This document shows positions 35,637-45,478 of a stretch of 62,872 nt of DNA, piece by piece. The position numbers were made by a program, and so were the translations under genes. The notes below the pieces were generated by a model. It searched no databases and was not told the origin of the DNA. It saw nothing but the letters and a program-made list of their open reading frames with translations. The stretch's first letter is position 1. Every line of letters begins with the position of its first letter. The DNA is from DATAEG01 sp036258135 (GTDB lineage: Bacteria; Actinomycetota; Actinomycetes; Mycobacteriales; Jatrophihabitantaceae): positions 1-62,872 of the forward strand of contig DATAEG010000074.1 in NCBI GenBank assembly GCA_036258135.1, in the 5' to 3' direction.

Positions 35637-36497
35637 GTGCCGACCAACAAGCAACGCCGGGAAGCTGCTCGCCGCAAGCTCGAGCGTCAGCTGCAGGCTC
35701 GGGTGGCGCGCGAAAAGCGGCGTCACCGCACCATCGCGGTGCTGACCGGTGTCGGCGCAGTGGTCCTGATCGCCGCCGTGGTGACCTTCATCGTCGCGAC
35801 CAATAACGACAGCAAGAACTCCGCGAGCAGCTCGAGTTCCAGCTCGTCCCGAGCCGCGCTGCCGTCCCGCAAGATCACCGCGATACCGGCGCGGGCGCCG
35901 AAGAAGACGACTGGGCCGTGCAAGTACGCCGAGACGACGGCCCTGCTGACCGGTGGACACGCCTATGACGTGGGCGTGCCGCCGGACCCGAAGAAGACCC
36001 CGAAGAAGGCCTACACGGTTGACTTCAACACCAACCAAGGGCAGGTCACCGTCCAGCTGAACGGGGCCGAGGCGCCCTGCAACGTGCAGAGCCTCGTCTA
36101 TCTGATCGGCAAGAAGTTCTACGACAGCACCGCGTGCTCGCGGCTGGTCACCTCGGGGATCTTCGTCCTCCAATGCGGCGATCCCAGCGCGACCGGCGCC
36201 GGTGGCCCGACGTATCAGACCAAGGACGAGAACCTGTCGAAGGCGAAATACACCACCGGCATGATCGCGATGGCGAACTCCGGGAAGAACACCAACGGCA
36301 GCCAGTTCTTCATCGTGACGAAGAACAGCACCACCCTGCCCAAGAACTACACGGTGATCGGCAAGGTCACCAAGGGCATGGACCTTATCCAGAAGGTCGC
36401 GGCCAAAGGATCCGACAACTCCACCGGTGACGGCGACGGGCGGCCGAACCTGGACATGATCTTCAAGACGGTCCGGCTGGTGAAGTCCGAGGCCTAG
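35637..36497 (+). CDS. Membrane-anchored peptidyl-prolyl cis-trans isomerase (cyclophilin)
   Basis: 286 residues: a basic cytoplasmic N-terminus (KQRREAARRKLERQLQARVAREKRR), a membrane anchor (TIAVLTGVGAVVLIAAVVTFIVA, about 32-54), a serine-rich linker, then an extracytoplasmic cyclophilin domain. Catalytic-site markers are the Arg of ACSRLVTSGIFVLQCGDP and GMIAMANSGKNTNGSQFFIV. GTG 35637 follows GGAAGGA. Convergent with relA, only five bases between the stops. Confidence 0.92.
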   Translation: MPTNKQRREAARRKLERQLQARVAREKRRHRTIAVLTGVGAVVLIAAVVTFIVATNNDSKNSASSSSSSSSRAALPSRKITAIPARAPKKTTGPCKYAETTALLTGGHAYDVGVPPDPKKTPKKAYTVDFNTNQGQVTVQLNGAEAPCNVQSLVYLIGKKFYDSTACSRLVTSGIFVLQCGDPSATGAGGPTYQTKDENLSKAKYTTGMIAMANSGKNTNGSQFFIVTKNSTTLPKNYTVIGKVTKGMDLIQKVAAKGSDNSTGDGDGRPNLDMIFKTVRLVKSEA

Positions 36498-36502
36498 CAG
36501 CG

Positions 36503-38848
36503 TCAGTTGCCGGAGTACACCCGGTACACGTCATAGACGCCTTCGACGCCACGCACGGTCCTGAGCAGGTCGCCGAGGTGCTTGGCCGCGGCCATCTCGA
36601 ACGTGAACTTGCTGACCGCGACCCGGTCCCGGTTGGTGCTCACCGAGGCGGACAGGATGTTCACCCCGGTGTCGGAGAGCACCCGGCTGACGTCGGAGAG
36701 CAGCCGATGCCGGTCCAGCGCCTCGACCTGGATGGATACCACGAAGACGGAGTCCGCAGCCGGGGCCCAGTCCACGTCGACGATGCGGTCCTTCTGCTCC
36801 AGCAGCGGACCGGCGTTGGTGCAGGACCGGCGGTGCACCGAGACGCCGCCGCTGCGGGTAACGAAGCCGAGGATCTCGTCGCCTGGCACCGGGGTGCAGC
36901 AGCGGGCCAGCTTGACCCACACGTCGGTGGCGCCGCGCACTACGACACCAGAGCCACCGCCGTGCCCCAGCCGAGCGGGCGTGCGCGAGGGCAGCGCCAC
37001 CTCGGCCAGGTCCTCGGCGGCGCCTTCCCGCCCGCCGAGCGAGGCCACCAGCTTCGACACCACCGACTGAGCGGAGATGTGTCCCTCGCCGACCGCGGCA
37101 TACAGCGCGGCCACGTCCGCGTAGTGCAGGTCCTGGGCCAATGTGACCAGCGCCTCGCCGCCGAGCAAGCGCTGGAGGGGCAGACCGGCCTTGCGCATGG
37201 CCCTCGACAGCTGGGTCTTGCCGTAGTCGATCGCGTCGTCGCGGCGCTCCTTGGCGAACCACTGACGAATCTTGGTCCGGGCCCGCGGTGAGGAGACGAA
37301 GTTCAGCCAGTCCCGGGACGGTCCGGCGTTCTCGGCCTTGGAGGTGAACACCTCGACGGTGTCGCCGTTGTTAAGGGTGCTCTCCAGCGCCACCAGGCTG
37401 CCGTTGACGCGGGCGCCGACGCAGCGGTGGCCGACCTCGGTGTGCACGGCGTAGGCGAAGTCGATCGGGCAGGATCCGGCGGGCAGGGAGAAGATGTCGC
37501 CCTTCGGGCTGAGCACGAACACCTCGCGGGAGTTCAACTCGTAACGGAGGGTGTCCAGGAACTCCTCGGGCGCCTGGGCCTCCCGTTGCCACTCCAGCAG
37601 TTGCCGCAGCCAACCCATCTCGTCGGAGACGGCCGCGGGCTCGGCGGCGCCGGCCTTGTCCTCCTTGTACTTCCAGTGCGCAGAGATGCCGTACTCGGCA
37701 GTGCGGTGCATCGCTTTGGTGCGGATCTGGAGTTCGACGGGTTTGCCGCCCGGCCCGATCACCGTGGTGTGCAACGACTGGTACATGTTGAACTTCGGCA
37801 TCGCGATGTAGTCCTTGAACCGGCCGGGTACCGGCTGCCAGTTCGCGTGGATGACGCCGAGCGTCGCGTAGCAGTCGCGCACCGTGTCGACCAGGACGCG
37901 GATGCCGATGAGGTCGTGGATGTCGCCGAACTCCCGACCGCGCACGATCATCTTCTGGTAGATCGAGTAGTAGTGCTTGGGCCGGCCGGTGAGGATGGCC
38001 TTGATCCCGCCGCCCTTAAGCTCCTCGTCGACCCGGGCGATGACACCGGCCAGGTACGTGTCCCGGGACGGCGCGCGCTCGGCCACCAGCCGGACGATCT
38101 CCTCGTACCGCTTGGGGTAGAGCGTGGCGAAGGCTAGGTCCTCCAGTTCCCACTTGACCGTGTTCATGCCGAGCCGGTGCGCCAACGGCGCCAGCACCTC
38201 GAGGGTCTCCCGGGCCTTCTTCTCCTGCTTGTCCGGCGGCAGGAAGCGCAAGGTGCGCATGTTGTGCAGCCGGTCGGCCAGCTTGACCACCAAGACGCGC
38301 GGATCGCGCGACATCGAGACGATCATCTTGCGGATCGTCTCCGACTGGGCAGCCTCGCCGAACTTGACCCCGTCGAGCTTCGTGACGCCGTCGACGAGGT
38401 GGGCGACATCGTCGCCGAAGTCGGCGTGGATGGCGTCCAGACTCAGCCCGGTGTCCTCCACGGTGTCGTGCAGGAGTGCGGCCACCAACGTGGTGGTGTC
38501 CATGCCGAGTTCGGCCACGATCATGGCTACGGCCAGCGGATGGGTGATGTAGGGGTCGCCGCTCTTGCGCAGTTGCCCGGCGTGCTGGCGGGCGGCCACT
38601 TCGTAGCCGCGCTCGAGAAGCCGGGTGTCGGCCTTGGCGTGCGCCTCCTTGTGCATGGCCAGGAGCGGTTCGAGCTCGGGACGGACCGACGTCCGCGGGG
38701 AGACGATGCGCCGGGCCAGCCGGTCCCGGACCCGCTGACGGTGGGTGGAGGTGCGCTCGAGGGCCAGATCGGCGTCGGTGGCCGGCGGCGCGGGCTCGGC
38801 CAGGGCAGGCCCGGCCCCGCCGCCCGCGGGGGCGGTCGGAGTGCCCAT
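36503..38848 (-). CDS. relA: Bifunctional (p)ppGpp synthetase/hydrolase
   Basis: Makes and degrades the stringent-response alarmone, 781 residues. The N-terminal HD hydrolase is intact (PYITHPLAVA, ALLHDTVEDTG, VVKLADRLHNMRTL), as is the synthetase (GRPKHYYSIYQKM, GRFKDYIAMPKFNMYQSLHTTV). TGS follows (SPKGDIFSLPAGSCPIDFAYAVH), then the RIS/zinc region (KLARCCTPVPGDEI) and a C-terminal ACT domain. ATG 38848 is the first standard start; the frame stays open upstream to a TAA near 38946, and no strong ribosome binding site is visible. Confidence 0.96.
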   Translation of the reverse strand: MGTPTAPAGGGAGPALAEPAPPATDADLALERTSTHRQRVRDRLARRIVSPRTSVRPELEPLLAMHKEAHAKADTRLLERGYEVAARQHAGQLRKSGDPYITHPLAVAMIVAELGMDTTTLVAALLHDTVEDTGLSLDAIHADFGDDVAHLVDGVTKLDGVKFGEAAQSETIRKMIVSMSRDPRVLVVKLADRLHNMRTLRFLPPDKQEKKARETLEVLAPLAHRLGMNTVKWELEDLAFATLYPKRYEEIVRLVAERAPSRDTYLAGVIARVDEELKGGGIKAILTGRPKHYYSIYQKMIVRGREFGDIHDLIGIRVLVDTVRDCYATLGVIHANWQPVPGRFKDYIAMPKFNMYQSLHTTVIGPGGKPVELQIRTKAMHRTAEYGISAHWKYKEDKAGAAEPAAVSDEMGWLRQLLEWQREAQAPEEFLDTLRYELNSREVFVLSPKGDIFSLPAGSCPIDFAYAVHTEVGHRCVGARVNGSLVALESTLNNGDTVEVFTSKAENAGPSRDWLNFVSSPRARTKIRQWFAKERRDDAIDYGKTQLSRAMRKAGLPLQRLLGGEALVTLAQDLHYADVAALYAAVGEGHISAQSVVSKLVASLGGREGAAEDLAEVALPSRTPARLGHGGGSGVVVRGATDVWVKLARCCTPVPGDEILGFVTRSGGVSVHRRSCTNAGPLLEQKDRIVDVDWAPAADSVFVVSIQVEALDRHRLLSDVSRVLSDTGVNILSASVSTNRDRVAVSKFTFEMAAAKHLGDLLRTVRGVEGVYDVYRVYSGN

Positions 38849-38999
38849 CCGAGAAGGAATGCCGCCGGCTGCGGGCGCGCTCGCAGATGAGTCCTCGGCG
38901 ACTACCTCCGAGGACCCGCCGGTGACCAGGTCACTGCTCAGCGTTTACCTCCGGGGGCGCAAAGTGAAGCGTTTTCGGCTCCGCCTCGCCTGGCCGATA

Positions 39000-39551
39000 C
39001 TACGCGCCAGTAGGGGGCTCGCCGACCGTCAGGAGGGCCTCAAACGGACGCGGCGCCAGCCGGGCCCGGCCGCCCAGGAACGCCAGTTCGACCACCACAC
39101 CGATCCCGGCGACCTCGGCACCGGCCTTCTCCAGCAGGTCGGCGGCCGCGGACACCGTCCCACCCGTGGCCAGGACGTCGTCGACGAGCAGGACGCGGTG
39201 ATCGTCCAGCACGCCGACCGGCACTTCCATCGCCGCCGCGCCGTATTCGAGCTGGTACTCGGCGTGCACGGTCGGGGGCGGCAGTTTGCCCGCTTTGCGC
39301 ACGGCGACCACGCCGCACCCCAGCTCGTAGCCGACCGCGGCGGCGAAGAAGAAGCCGCGGGCCTCGACCCCGGCCACCAGGTCGACGCCGCCCAACGCGC
39401 GCCCATGCTCGGCCAACGCCCGGACGACCGCCCGCAAGGCGTCCGCGTCGGCGAGGAGCGGACTGATGTCCTTGAACAGGATGCCCGGCTGGGGAAAGTC
39501 GGGGACGTCGCGCAGCCGGGCCGCGATGACCCGACCGAGCAGGTCGCTCAT
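39000..39551 (-). CDS. apt: Adenine phosphoribosyltransferase
   Basis: Purine salvage, adenine plus PRPP to AMP, 183 residues. FPQPGILFKDISPLLADADA is the N-terminal hood, AGVEARGFFFAAAVGYELG follows, and the PRPP loop is RVLLVDDVLATGGTVSAAADLLE (about 120-142). ATG 39551 gives the normal length; an upstream open frame of about 100 codons runs through a dispersed repeat into secF and is judged non-coding. In relatives the order secF-apt-relA is the same, often directly adjacent. Confidence 0.94.
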   Translation of the reverse strand: MSDLLGRVIAARLRDVPDFPQPGILFKDISPLLADADALRAVVRALAEHGRALGGVDLVAGVEARGFFFAAAVGYELGCGVVAVRKAGKLPPPTVHAEYQLEYGAAAMEVPVGVLDDHRVLLVDDVLATGGTVSAAADLLEKAGAEVAGIGVVVELAFLGGRARLAPRPFEALLTVGEPPTGA

Positions 39552-39669
39552 TGGCACCCCACCAACGGCACCACAGGGATTGGGCATGGCCAGCAGTGGT
39601 GACCGGCAGCGTAGGCCTTGGCCGCGAAAGCGCAGAGCGTTCTGTGCGGAGCGGTTTCCTGGGGTGATC
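39552..39669 (-). repeat. Dispersed intergenic element, copy C (118 bp) between secF and apt
   Basis: Exactly fills the space between the secF TGA and the apt ATG. It begins GATCACCCCAGGAAACC and ends GGTGGGGTGCCA; CACCCCA near the start and TGGGGTG near the end are inverted repeats, so the element can fold end to end. The internal hairpin is retained with one G-T pair (CTGCG-CTTT-CGCGG). It aligns without gaps to the copy at 46021-46138, about 94 of 118 positions identical by my count. Flanking ATGAG occurs on both sides. Confidence 0.88.
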
Positions 39670-40839
39670 TCATCGTCCGCGCTTGCGGGTCGGGCCGGTC
39701 TTGCGCTCGCTGCGTCCCGCGGGACGGCTGCCCCGCGACCCGGCCGGCGACGCGGGCCGGGCGCCCGGTTTCGGGGCAGGGGCCGGCGCCCCCCGCCGGT
39801 CCCCGACGCTCGCGGCGGCGAGCTCAGGGTGGGCGGCCAGCTCGGCCTTCCGTGCCTTCTCACTGGCCCGCTTGGCCGCCACCCGGCGGGCCAGCGCCTG
39901 GTATGCGGGCTGCCGCTCTGTCAGGGTGCACACGATCGGCGTGGCCAGGAACAGCGAGGAGTACGCCCCCGCGGCCAGACCCACGAACAGGATGAGCGCC
40001 AGGTCCTTGATCGTGCCCACGCCCAGCAGACCGGCACCGACGAAGAGCAGGCCGGCCACCGGCAACAGTGAGATCAGCGAGGTGTTGATCGACCGCATCA
40101 ACGTCTGGTTGACGGCCAAGTTGGCGGCCTCTGAGTAAGTCATCCGCGAACCTGCGGTGAGGTCCTTGGTGTTCTCGGCCACCTTGTCGAACACCACGAC
40201 GGTGTCGTAGAGCGAGAAGCCGAGGATCGTCAGCAGGCCGATCACGGTGGACGGGGTGACCTCGAAGCCGACCCAGGCGTAGACACCCGCCGTGACGATC
40301 AGGTCGTGCAACAGCGAGACGAACGCGCCGACCGCCATCCGGGGTTGGAACCGGATCGCGATGTAGATGGACACCAGGATCAGGAAGACGACCAACCCCT
40401 GGACCGCCTTCTTGGTGACCTCGCTGCCCCACGAAGAGCTGACCGAGGCCTGGCTGATCGACTTCGGATGGAGGTCGTTCAACGCGGCCAGGGCCCGGTT
40501 GATCTGGACCGTGTTGAGGTCCTCGGTACGCACCACGACCTGGCGCGTCGACGCGGAGCCGACCGTCTGGGCGGCGTCGGGCACCGGGATCCCGGTCGAC
40601 TCGATGGCGTTCACCACGTCGTTGCTGGTGATGCTGGTGCCGGAGATGCCCACGGTGAACTGGCTGCCGCCCTCGAAATCGATGCCGAGGTTGAACCCGC
40701 GCACCACCATCCCGATGATGCACAGCGCGACCAGGACGCCGGAGGCGATGTACCACCGGCGGCTGTACTTGATGAACTGGATGTTGGTCTCACCGCGATA
40801 GAGGCGGCGGAAGAACGGCACCACGCGATGCATCGTCAC
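39670..40839 (-). CDS. secF: Protein translocase subunit SecF
   Basis: Membrane partner of SecD in proton-driven protein export, 389 residues. Six spans are visible, starting SGVLVALCIIGMVVRG; the first periplasmic domain begins FNLGIDFEGGSQF. The RND-type core has LLTILGFSLYDTVVVFDKVAENTK and NQTLMRSINTSLISLLPV. The last 75 residues are a basic, proline-rich cytoplasmic tail (PAPKPGARPASPAGSRG, RKTGPTRKRGR). GTG 40839 overlaps the secD stop (GTGA). Confidence 0.95.
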   Translation of the reverse strand: MTMHRVVPFFRRLYRGETNIQFIKYSRRWYIASGVLVALCIIGMVVRGFNLGIDFEGGSQFTVGISGTSITSNDVVNAIESTGIPVPDAAQTVGSASTRQVVVRTEDLNTVQINRALAALNDLHPKSISQASVSSSWGSEVTKKAVQGLVVFLILVSIYIAIRFQPRMAVGAFVSLLHDLIVTAGVYAWVGFEVTPSTVIGLLTILGFSLYDTVVVFDKVAENTKDLTAGSRMTYSEAANLAVNQTLMRSINTSLISLLPVAGLLFVGAGLLGVGTIKDLALILFVGLAAGAYSSLFLATPIVCTLTERQPAYQALARRVAAKRASEKARKAELAAHPELAAASVGDRRGAPAPAPKPGARPASPAGSRGSRPAGRSERKTGPTRKRGR

Positions 40840-43292
40840 TCGCCTCCCTTGCTGGCCGCACGGGCCCGGATCCGGGCCCGCCGGGCCGCCGCGCGGGCCG
40901 CCGCACCGGTGAGTTCCGGCTCGGGTGCGGCGTCGCTCGCGTCCGACGCGACCTCGGTGTCCGGCTCCGGCTCCGGTTCGGGCTCGGGTTCCGGCTCTGG
41001 CGCCGATGCCGCTGGCGGCTCAGGCGCCGGCTCGGGGGCGACCTCCTCGGTCTCCACCGGTCGGGTCGGATCGGGTTCGACCGAGGCCGGCGCGTGGCGC
41101 TGGCGGCGCGCCGCGGCCCGCTCGGCGGCGGTGCTCCCCGCCGCGACCACCGTGGGCCGGGCCGTTGTCACCTCGGGGCCGGGCTCCCTAACCGGTTCGG
41201 GCTCGGGCTCGGCGTCCTCAGCCGTCTCGGCGGTCGGCTCCTCGTCCGTGTCGGTCGTCGCCACGGCCTGCGTTCGGCCGAACCAGCGGCGCGGCTTGCG
41301 CTCGGGCTCGGCATCGAGGACCTCGTCGTCCACCTCGTCAAGCTCGGGCTCCGGCTCCGGCTCATGTCGCACTGTCCGGCCGCGACGGGCGGCGGCCCGC
41401 TCGGCGGCGCTGGCAGCGTCCGCGGTGGCCGAGCTGGAGCTCGGCGCGCCAGTCGGCTCCGGTTCGAGGTCGGGGACGGCGGCCTCCCGCGCCGGTACGC
41501 GGTGCGGTGGGCCCGCTGCCGCCGCCCCGGCGTAGGCCAACGCCGGGCTAGGCGCGCGCAGGGAATTGAGGCCGGTGAACCGGGGCGAGCCGAACGTCGG
41601 ACTCCGGGAGAGCAGCACCAGCAACGGATGGGTGAACAGGAACACCACGACCAGGTCGAGGACGGTCGACATGCCCAGGGTGAACGCGAAGCCGCGCACG
41701 TCACCGGCGGCCAGGTAGTACAGCACCGCGGCGGCCAGGAACGAGACGAAGTCGGCGGAGATGATCGTGCGCCGGGCCCGGGTCCAGGCCCGCGGCACCG
41801 CCACCCGGAAGGACCTGCCGTCGTGCACTTCATCCTTTATTCGTTCGAAGAAGACGACGAACGAGTCGGCGGTGATGCCGATCGCGACGATGAAGCCGGC
41901 AATGCCGGCAAGCGTGAGGGTGAAGCCGATCTCCCGGCCGAGGATGACCAGGGCCGCGTACGTGAGGGCGCCCGAGACGAGAAGCGAGGCGATCGTCACG
42001 AAACCGAGCCCGCGGTAGTAGAGCAGGGAGTACAGCACGACGAGCACCAGGCCGATGCCGCCGGCCAGAAGGCCGGACTTCAACTGGCTCGAACCCAGCG
42101 TCGGCGAGATGTTCTGCGTCGTCTCCTGCACGAAGTCCAATGGCAGGGCGCCGTACTTGAGCTGGTTGGCCAGCTGGGTGGCCGACTCTTCGGTGAAGTT
42201 GCCGCTGATCTCGGTGTCCCCGGTGATCGCGCTCTGGTTGTGCGGCGCCGTGATCACCCGGCGGTCCAGGGTGAACGCGACGAACTCAGCACACGGCGTC
42301 GAATTTGGTCCGCAGCTGGTGATGTCCGCGGCGTCGGTCTGCGAGCTGTGCGCTGCCGTGTACTTCGCCCACGTCTTCTGGGCGCCGCTCTTGAGGCTGA
42401 GTCGGACAGTCCATTCCAGCTGACCCTGGCTCGGGCTCGGCGGCTGCGCGGCGGCCGTGGAGACCTGCTCGCCGGCGATCAGGACCGAGCCGAGCAGGAA
42501 CTTCTCGGTGCCGGCGTCGTTGCACGTCACCATGCCCTTGTTGGGAGTGTCCACGACCGGGGTCTTGCAGTCGTAGAGGTTCAGCGCCTGGGTCAGCGCC
42601 TGCTGCTGCCCGGAGCTGAGCTTCTGGTACTCGGCCTCGGACGTCGGCAGCGAGAAACCCTTACCGAAGCAGTTGAACGGGTACGGCAGGCCGTTCACCG
42701 GCGACTTCGGTGTACATCCGGCCGCCGATGACGTTTTTGCAGGCGACTTGGCTGGCGTGCTGCTCGGCGCCAGGTTGTTTTGTGGCGGGGAGGCAAGATT
42801 CCCGCCCGACGACTTGGTCTTCGTCGCCGAGTTCGACGCCTGCGGTGCGGGACTCGAGGGCGACGTGGTGTTTGACCCCGTCGCCGTGGGAGCGGGCGCG
42901 GTCGGCGTGACCTGCACCATGGGCGCCACGACGGGACGGAAGTTCAGCTGCGCGGCACGCCCGATGCCGGCCAGGTCCTTGGTGCTCTTGCCCGGAACGG
43001 AGACCACGATCCGGTCGCTGCCCTGCTGGATGACCTGCGCGTCGGACACGCCGGCACCGTTGACCCGTTCGGTGAAGATCTGCTGCGCGACCTTCATCGA
43101 GCTCTTGCTCGGGGCCTTCCCGTTCGTGGTCTTGGCGCGGAAGATCACCTGCGCACCGCCCTCGAGATCGAGTCCGAGCTTGGGCGTGCGCGAGTGGCCG
43201 GGCAGGAACACCAGGCCGTAGAGCGCCACCAGGATCAGAATGAGCGACAGGAAGTACCGGCCGACTCGCAGCGTTCCGGGCGACTGTGCCAC
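40836..43292 (-). CDS. secD: Protein translocase subunit SecD with long acidic C-terminal tail
   Basis: 818 residues, far longer than the roughly 550-600 usual for SecD. The core is normal: GLDLEGGAQVIFRA after the first span, a large P1 domain with a low-complexity Thr/Ser/Pro insertion (about 125-215), ITGDTEISGNFTEESATQLANQL, then the helices with GIAGFIVAIGITADSFVVFFERIKDE. From about residue 579 a 240-residue tail follows, rich in Glu, Pro and Ala. It contains AAERAAARR at about 629 and 722, a variant at 797, and a PEPEPEPEPEPEPD run. GTG 43292. The tail is probably cytoplasmic. Confidence 0.93.
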   Translation of the reverse strand: MAQSPGTLRVGRYFLSLILILVALYGLVFLPGHSRTPKLGLDLEGGAQVIFRAKTTNGKAPSKSSMKVAQQIFTERVNGAGVSDAQVIQQGSDRIVVSVPGKSTKDLAGIGRAAQLNFRPVVAPMVQVTPTAPAPTATGSNTTSPSSPAPQASNSATKTKSSGGNLASPPQNNLAPSSTPAKSPAKTSSAAGCTPKSPVNGLPYPFNCFGKGFSLPTSEAEYQKLSSGQQQALTQALNLYDCKTPVVDTPNKGMVTCNDAGTEKFLLGSVLIAGEQVSTAAAQPPSPSQGQLEWTVRLSLKSGAQKTWAKYTAAHSSQTDAADITSCGPNSTPCAEFVAFTLDRRVITAPHNQSAITGDTEISGNFTEESATQLANQLKYGALPLDFVQETTQNISPTLGSSQLKSGLLAGGIGLVLVVLYSLLYYRGLGFVTIASLLVSGALTYAALVILGREIGFTLTLAGIAGFIVAIGITADSFVVFFERIKDEVHDGRSFRVAVPRAWTRARRTIISADFVSFLAAAVLYYLAAGDVRGFAFTLGMSTVLDLVVVFLFTHPLLVLLSRSPTFGSPRFTGLNSLRAPSPALAYAGAAAAGPPHRVPAREAAVPDLEPEPTGAPSSSSATADAASAAERAAARRGRTVRHEPEPEPELDEVDDEVLDAEPERKPRRWFGRTQAVATTDTDEEPTAETAEDAEPEPEPVREPGPEVTTARPTVVAAGSTAAERAAARRQRHAPASVEPDPTRPVETEEVAPEPAPEPPAASAPEPEPEPEPEPEPDTEVASDASDAAPEPELTGAAARAAARRARIRARAASKGGE

Positions 43293-43399
43293 TGCGTGGA
43301 TCTCCTCGTTACATCAGCGACACGAGACGGCGACGCACCGCAGCCCCCCGTGCCTTGGACGGCCCGCCACCGCAGCTGAGCGCGGACCAGGTATCGGTG

Positions 43400-43420
43400 G
43401 GTGTGGAACGTGTCCACACC
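43400..43420. promoter_or_regulatory. 21-bp dyad upstream of secD (possible operator)
   Basis: GGTGTGGA (43400-43407) and its reverse complement TCCACACC (43413-43420) around ACGTG. It lies about 110 bases before the secD start in the 245-bp gap 43293-43537, just downstream of a possible TACGCT -10 on the minus strand. No regulator for this site is recognised. Confidence 0.4.
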
Positions 43421-43504
43421 GACCGCTCAGCGTAGGCCATGAAGGCTGGCATCTGGCACAGAAAGCCCGGAATTCGGCGGCATGGAGGTACGGACGGCAC
43501 CCGA

Positions 43505-43522
43505 GCGCCGCCTCGGCGGCGC
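43505..43522 (-). terminator. Possible terminator hairpin after yajC
   Basis: GCGCCGCC-TC-GGCGGCGC, a perfect 8-bp GC stem 15 bases after the yajC stop. No T-run. With the dyad nearer secD it suggests that secDF is transcribed separately from ruvCAB-yajC. Confidence 0.45.
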
Positions 43523-43537
43523 GTCCGGCGGCGGCGC

Positions 43538-43831
43538 TCAGCTGTTGGTGGCACCTCGGTACCGGTCCGGCAACGATTCGGCATCACGCAGCGCCGCGAA
43601 CGCCCACCGCACGGTGACCCCGGGCGCCACCTCCAATTCGACCGTGTCGGTCTGCTCGTCGATGGACCGGATGACTCCGTACAGCCCGGAGGTGGTCATC
43701 ACGTTCGATCCGACGCGGAGCCGCTCCCGCAACCCTGCCTCCTGGGCGGCGGCGCGTTGCCGCTGGCGAGACGTAAAGAGCAGCGCCCCGCCGAGCAGGA
43801 CGACGATGGCTACGAGCGGCAGCCAATTCAC
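43538..43831 (-). CDS. yajC: Preprotein translocase subunit YajC
   Basis: Small SecDF-associated membrane protein, 97 residues. One N-terminal span (LPLVAIVVLLGGALLF) followed by RQRQRAAAQEAGLRERLRVGSNVMTTSGLYGVIRSIDE, the conserved YajC domain. GTG 43831, ten bases after the ruvB stop, so it belongs to the ruv transcript. Confidence 0.93.
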   Translation of the reverse strand: MNWLPLVAIVVLLGGALLFTSRQRQRAAAQEAGLRERLRVGSNVMTTSGLYGVIRSIDEQTDTVELEVAPGVTVRWAFAALRDAESLPDRYRGATNS

Positions 43832-43841
43832 CCGCCGAAGT

Positions 43842-44875
<1,034 letters not shown>

Positions 44876-44879
<4 letters not shown>

Positions 44880-45478
44880 CGTGCGCGTCCTAGAACCTGG
44901 ATCGCCTGCCGCAAGAGGACGGAGACGTCGGGTTCGTCCGCGGACACGTTCAGCCCGTCGATGGCGTCGGCGGCCTCCTTCCCGCTGAAGCCCAGGCCAG
45001 CCAGCGCGTGCCTGAGCTGCTCGCGCCACGCCGGGGCCACGGGGACCGGCCCGCCGGAGGCCACCGCGGCGTCGTCCACCGAGCCGATCCGATCGCGTAA
45101 TTCGATGACGAGCCGTTCCGCGCCCTTCTTTCCGATGCCGGGCACCTGCGTGAGCGTGGCCAGGTCACTAGTGGCGACGGCCTGCCGGACGACTCGCGGC
45201 GGGTGCACGGCCAGGATGGTCTGGGCCAGCTTCGGCCCGACTCCGGTGGCGGTCTGGAGCAGCTCGAACAGGGCCCGTTCGTCGTCGTCGGCGAACCCGT
45301 AAAGGGTCAAGGAGTCCTCGCGGACGATCAGGCTCGTGGCCAGCCGGGCGGCATCGCCGACCCGCAGCCGGGCCAGCGTGCGCGGCGAGCACGAAACCGC
45401 GAGCCCCACGCCGCCGACCTCGACGACGGCGTTGTCCGGGCTGAGCGCGGCCACGACGCCGGCGACGCTGGCGATCAT
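44876..45478 (-). CDS. ruvA: Holliday junction DNA helicase RuvA
   Basis: Tetrameric junction-binding partner of RuvB, 200 residues. Domain I starts MIASVAGVVAALSPDNAVVEVGGVGLAV. Two helix-hairpin-helix motifs are ATGVGPKLAQTILA and VPGIGKKGAERLVIELRD. Domain III (ALAGLGFSGKEAADAIDGL) contacts RuvB. ATG 45478 overlaps the TPR gene (ATGA). Confidence 0.96.

Noticed and set aside
39552..39863. N-terminal extension of apt through the 118-bp element into secF
   Set aside because: The extension translates the dispersed element and antisense-like secF sequence; apt from ATG 39551 already has the normal family length.
40960..41050. The EP-repeat in secD as a simple-sequence assembly error
   Set aside because: The frame is open on both sides and further AERAAARR repeats occur in the same tail, so a real low-complexity tail is more likely.
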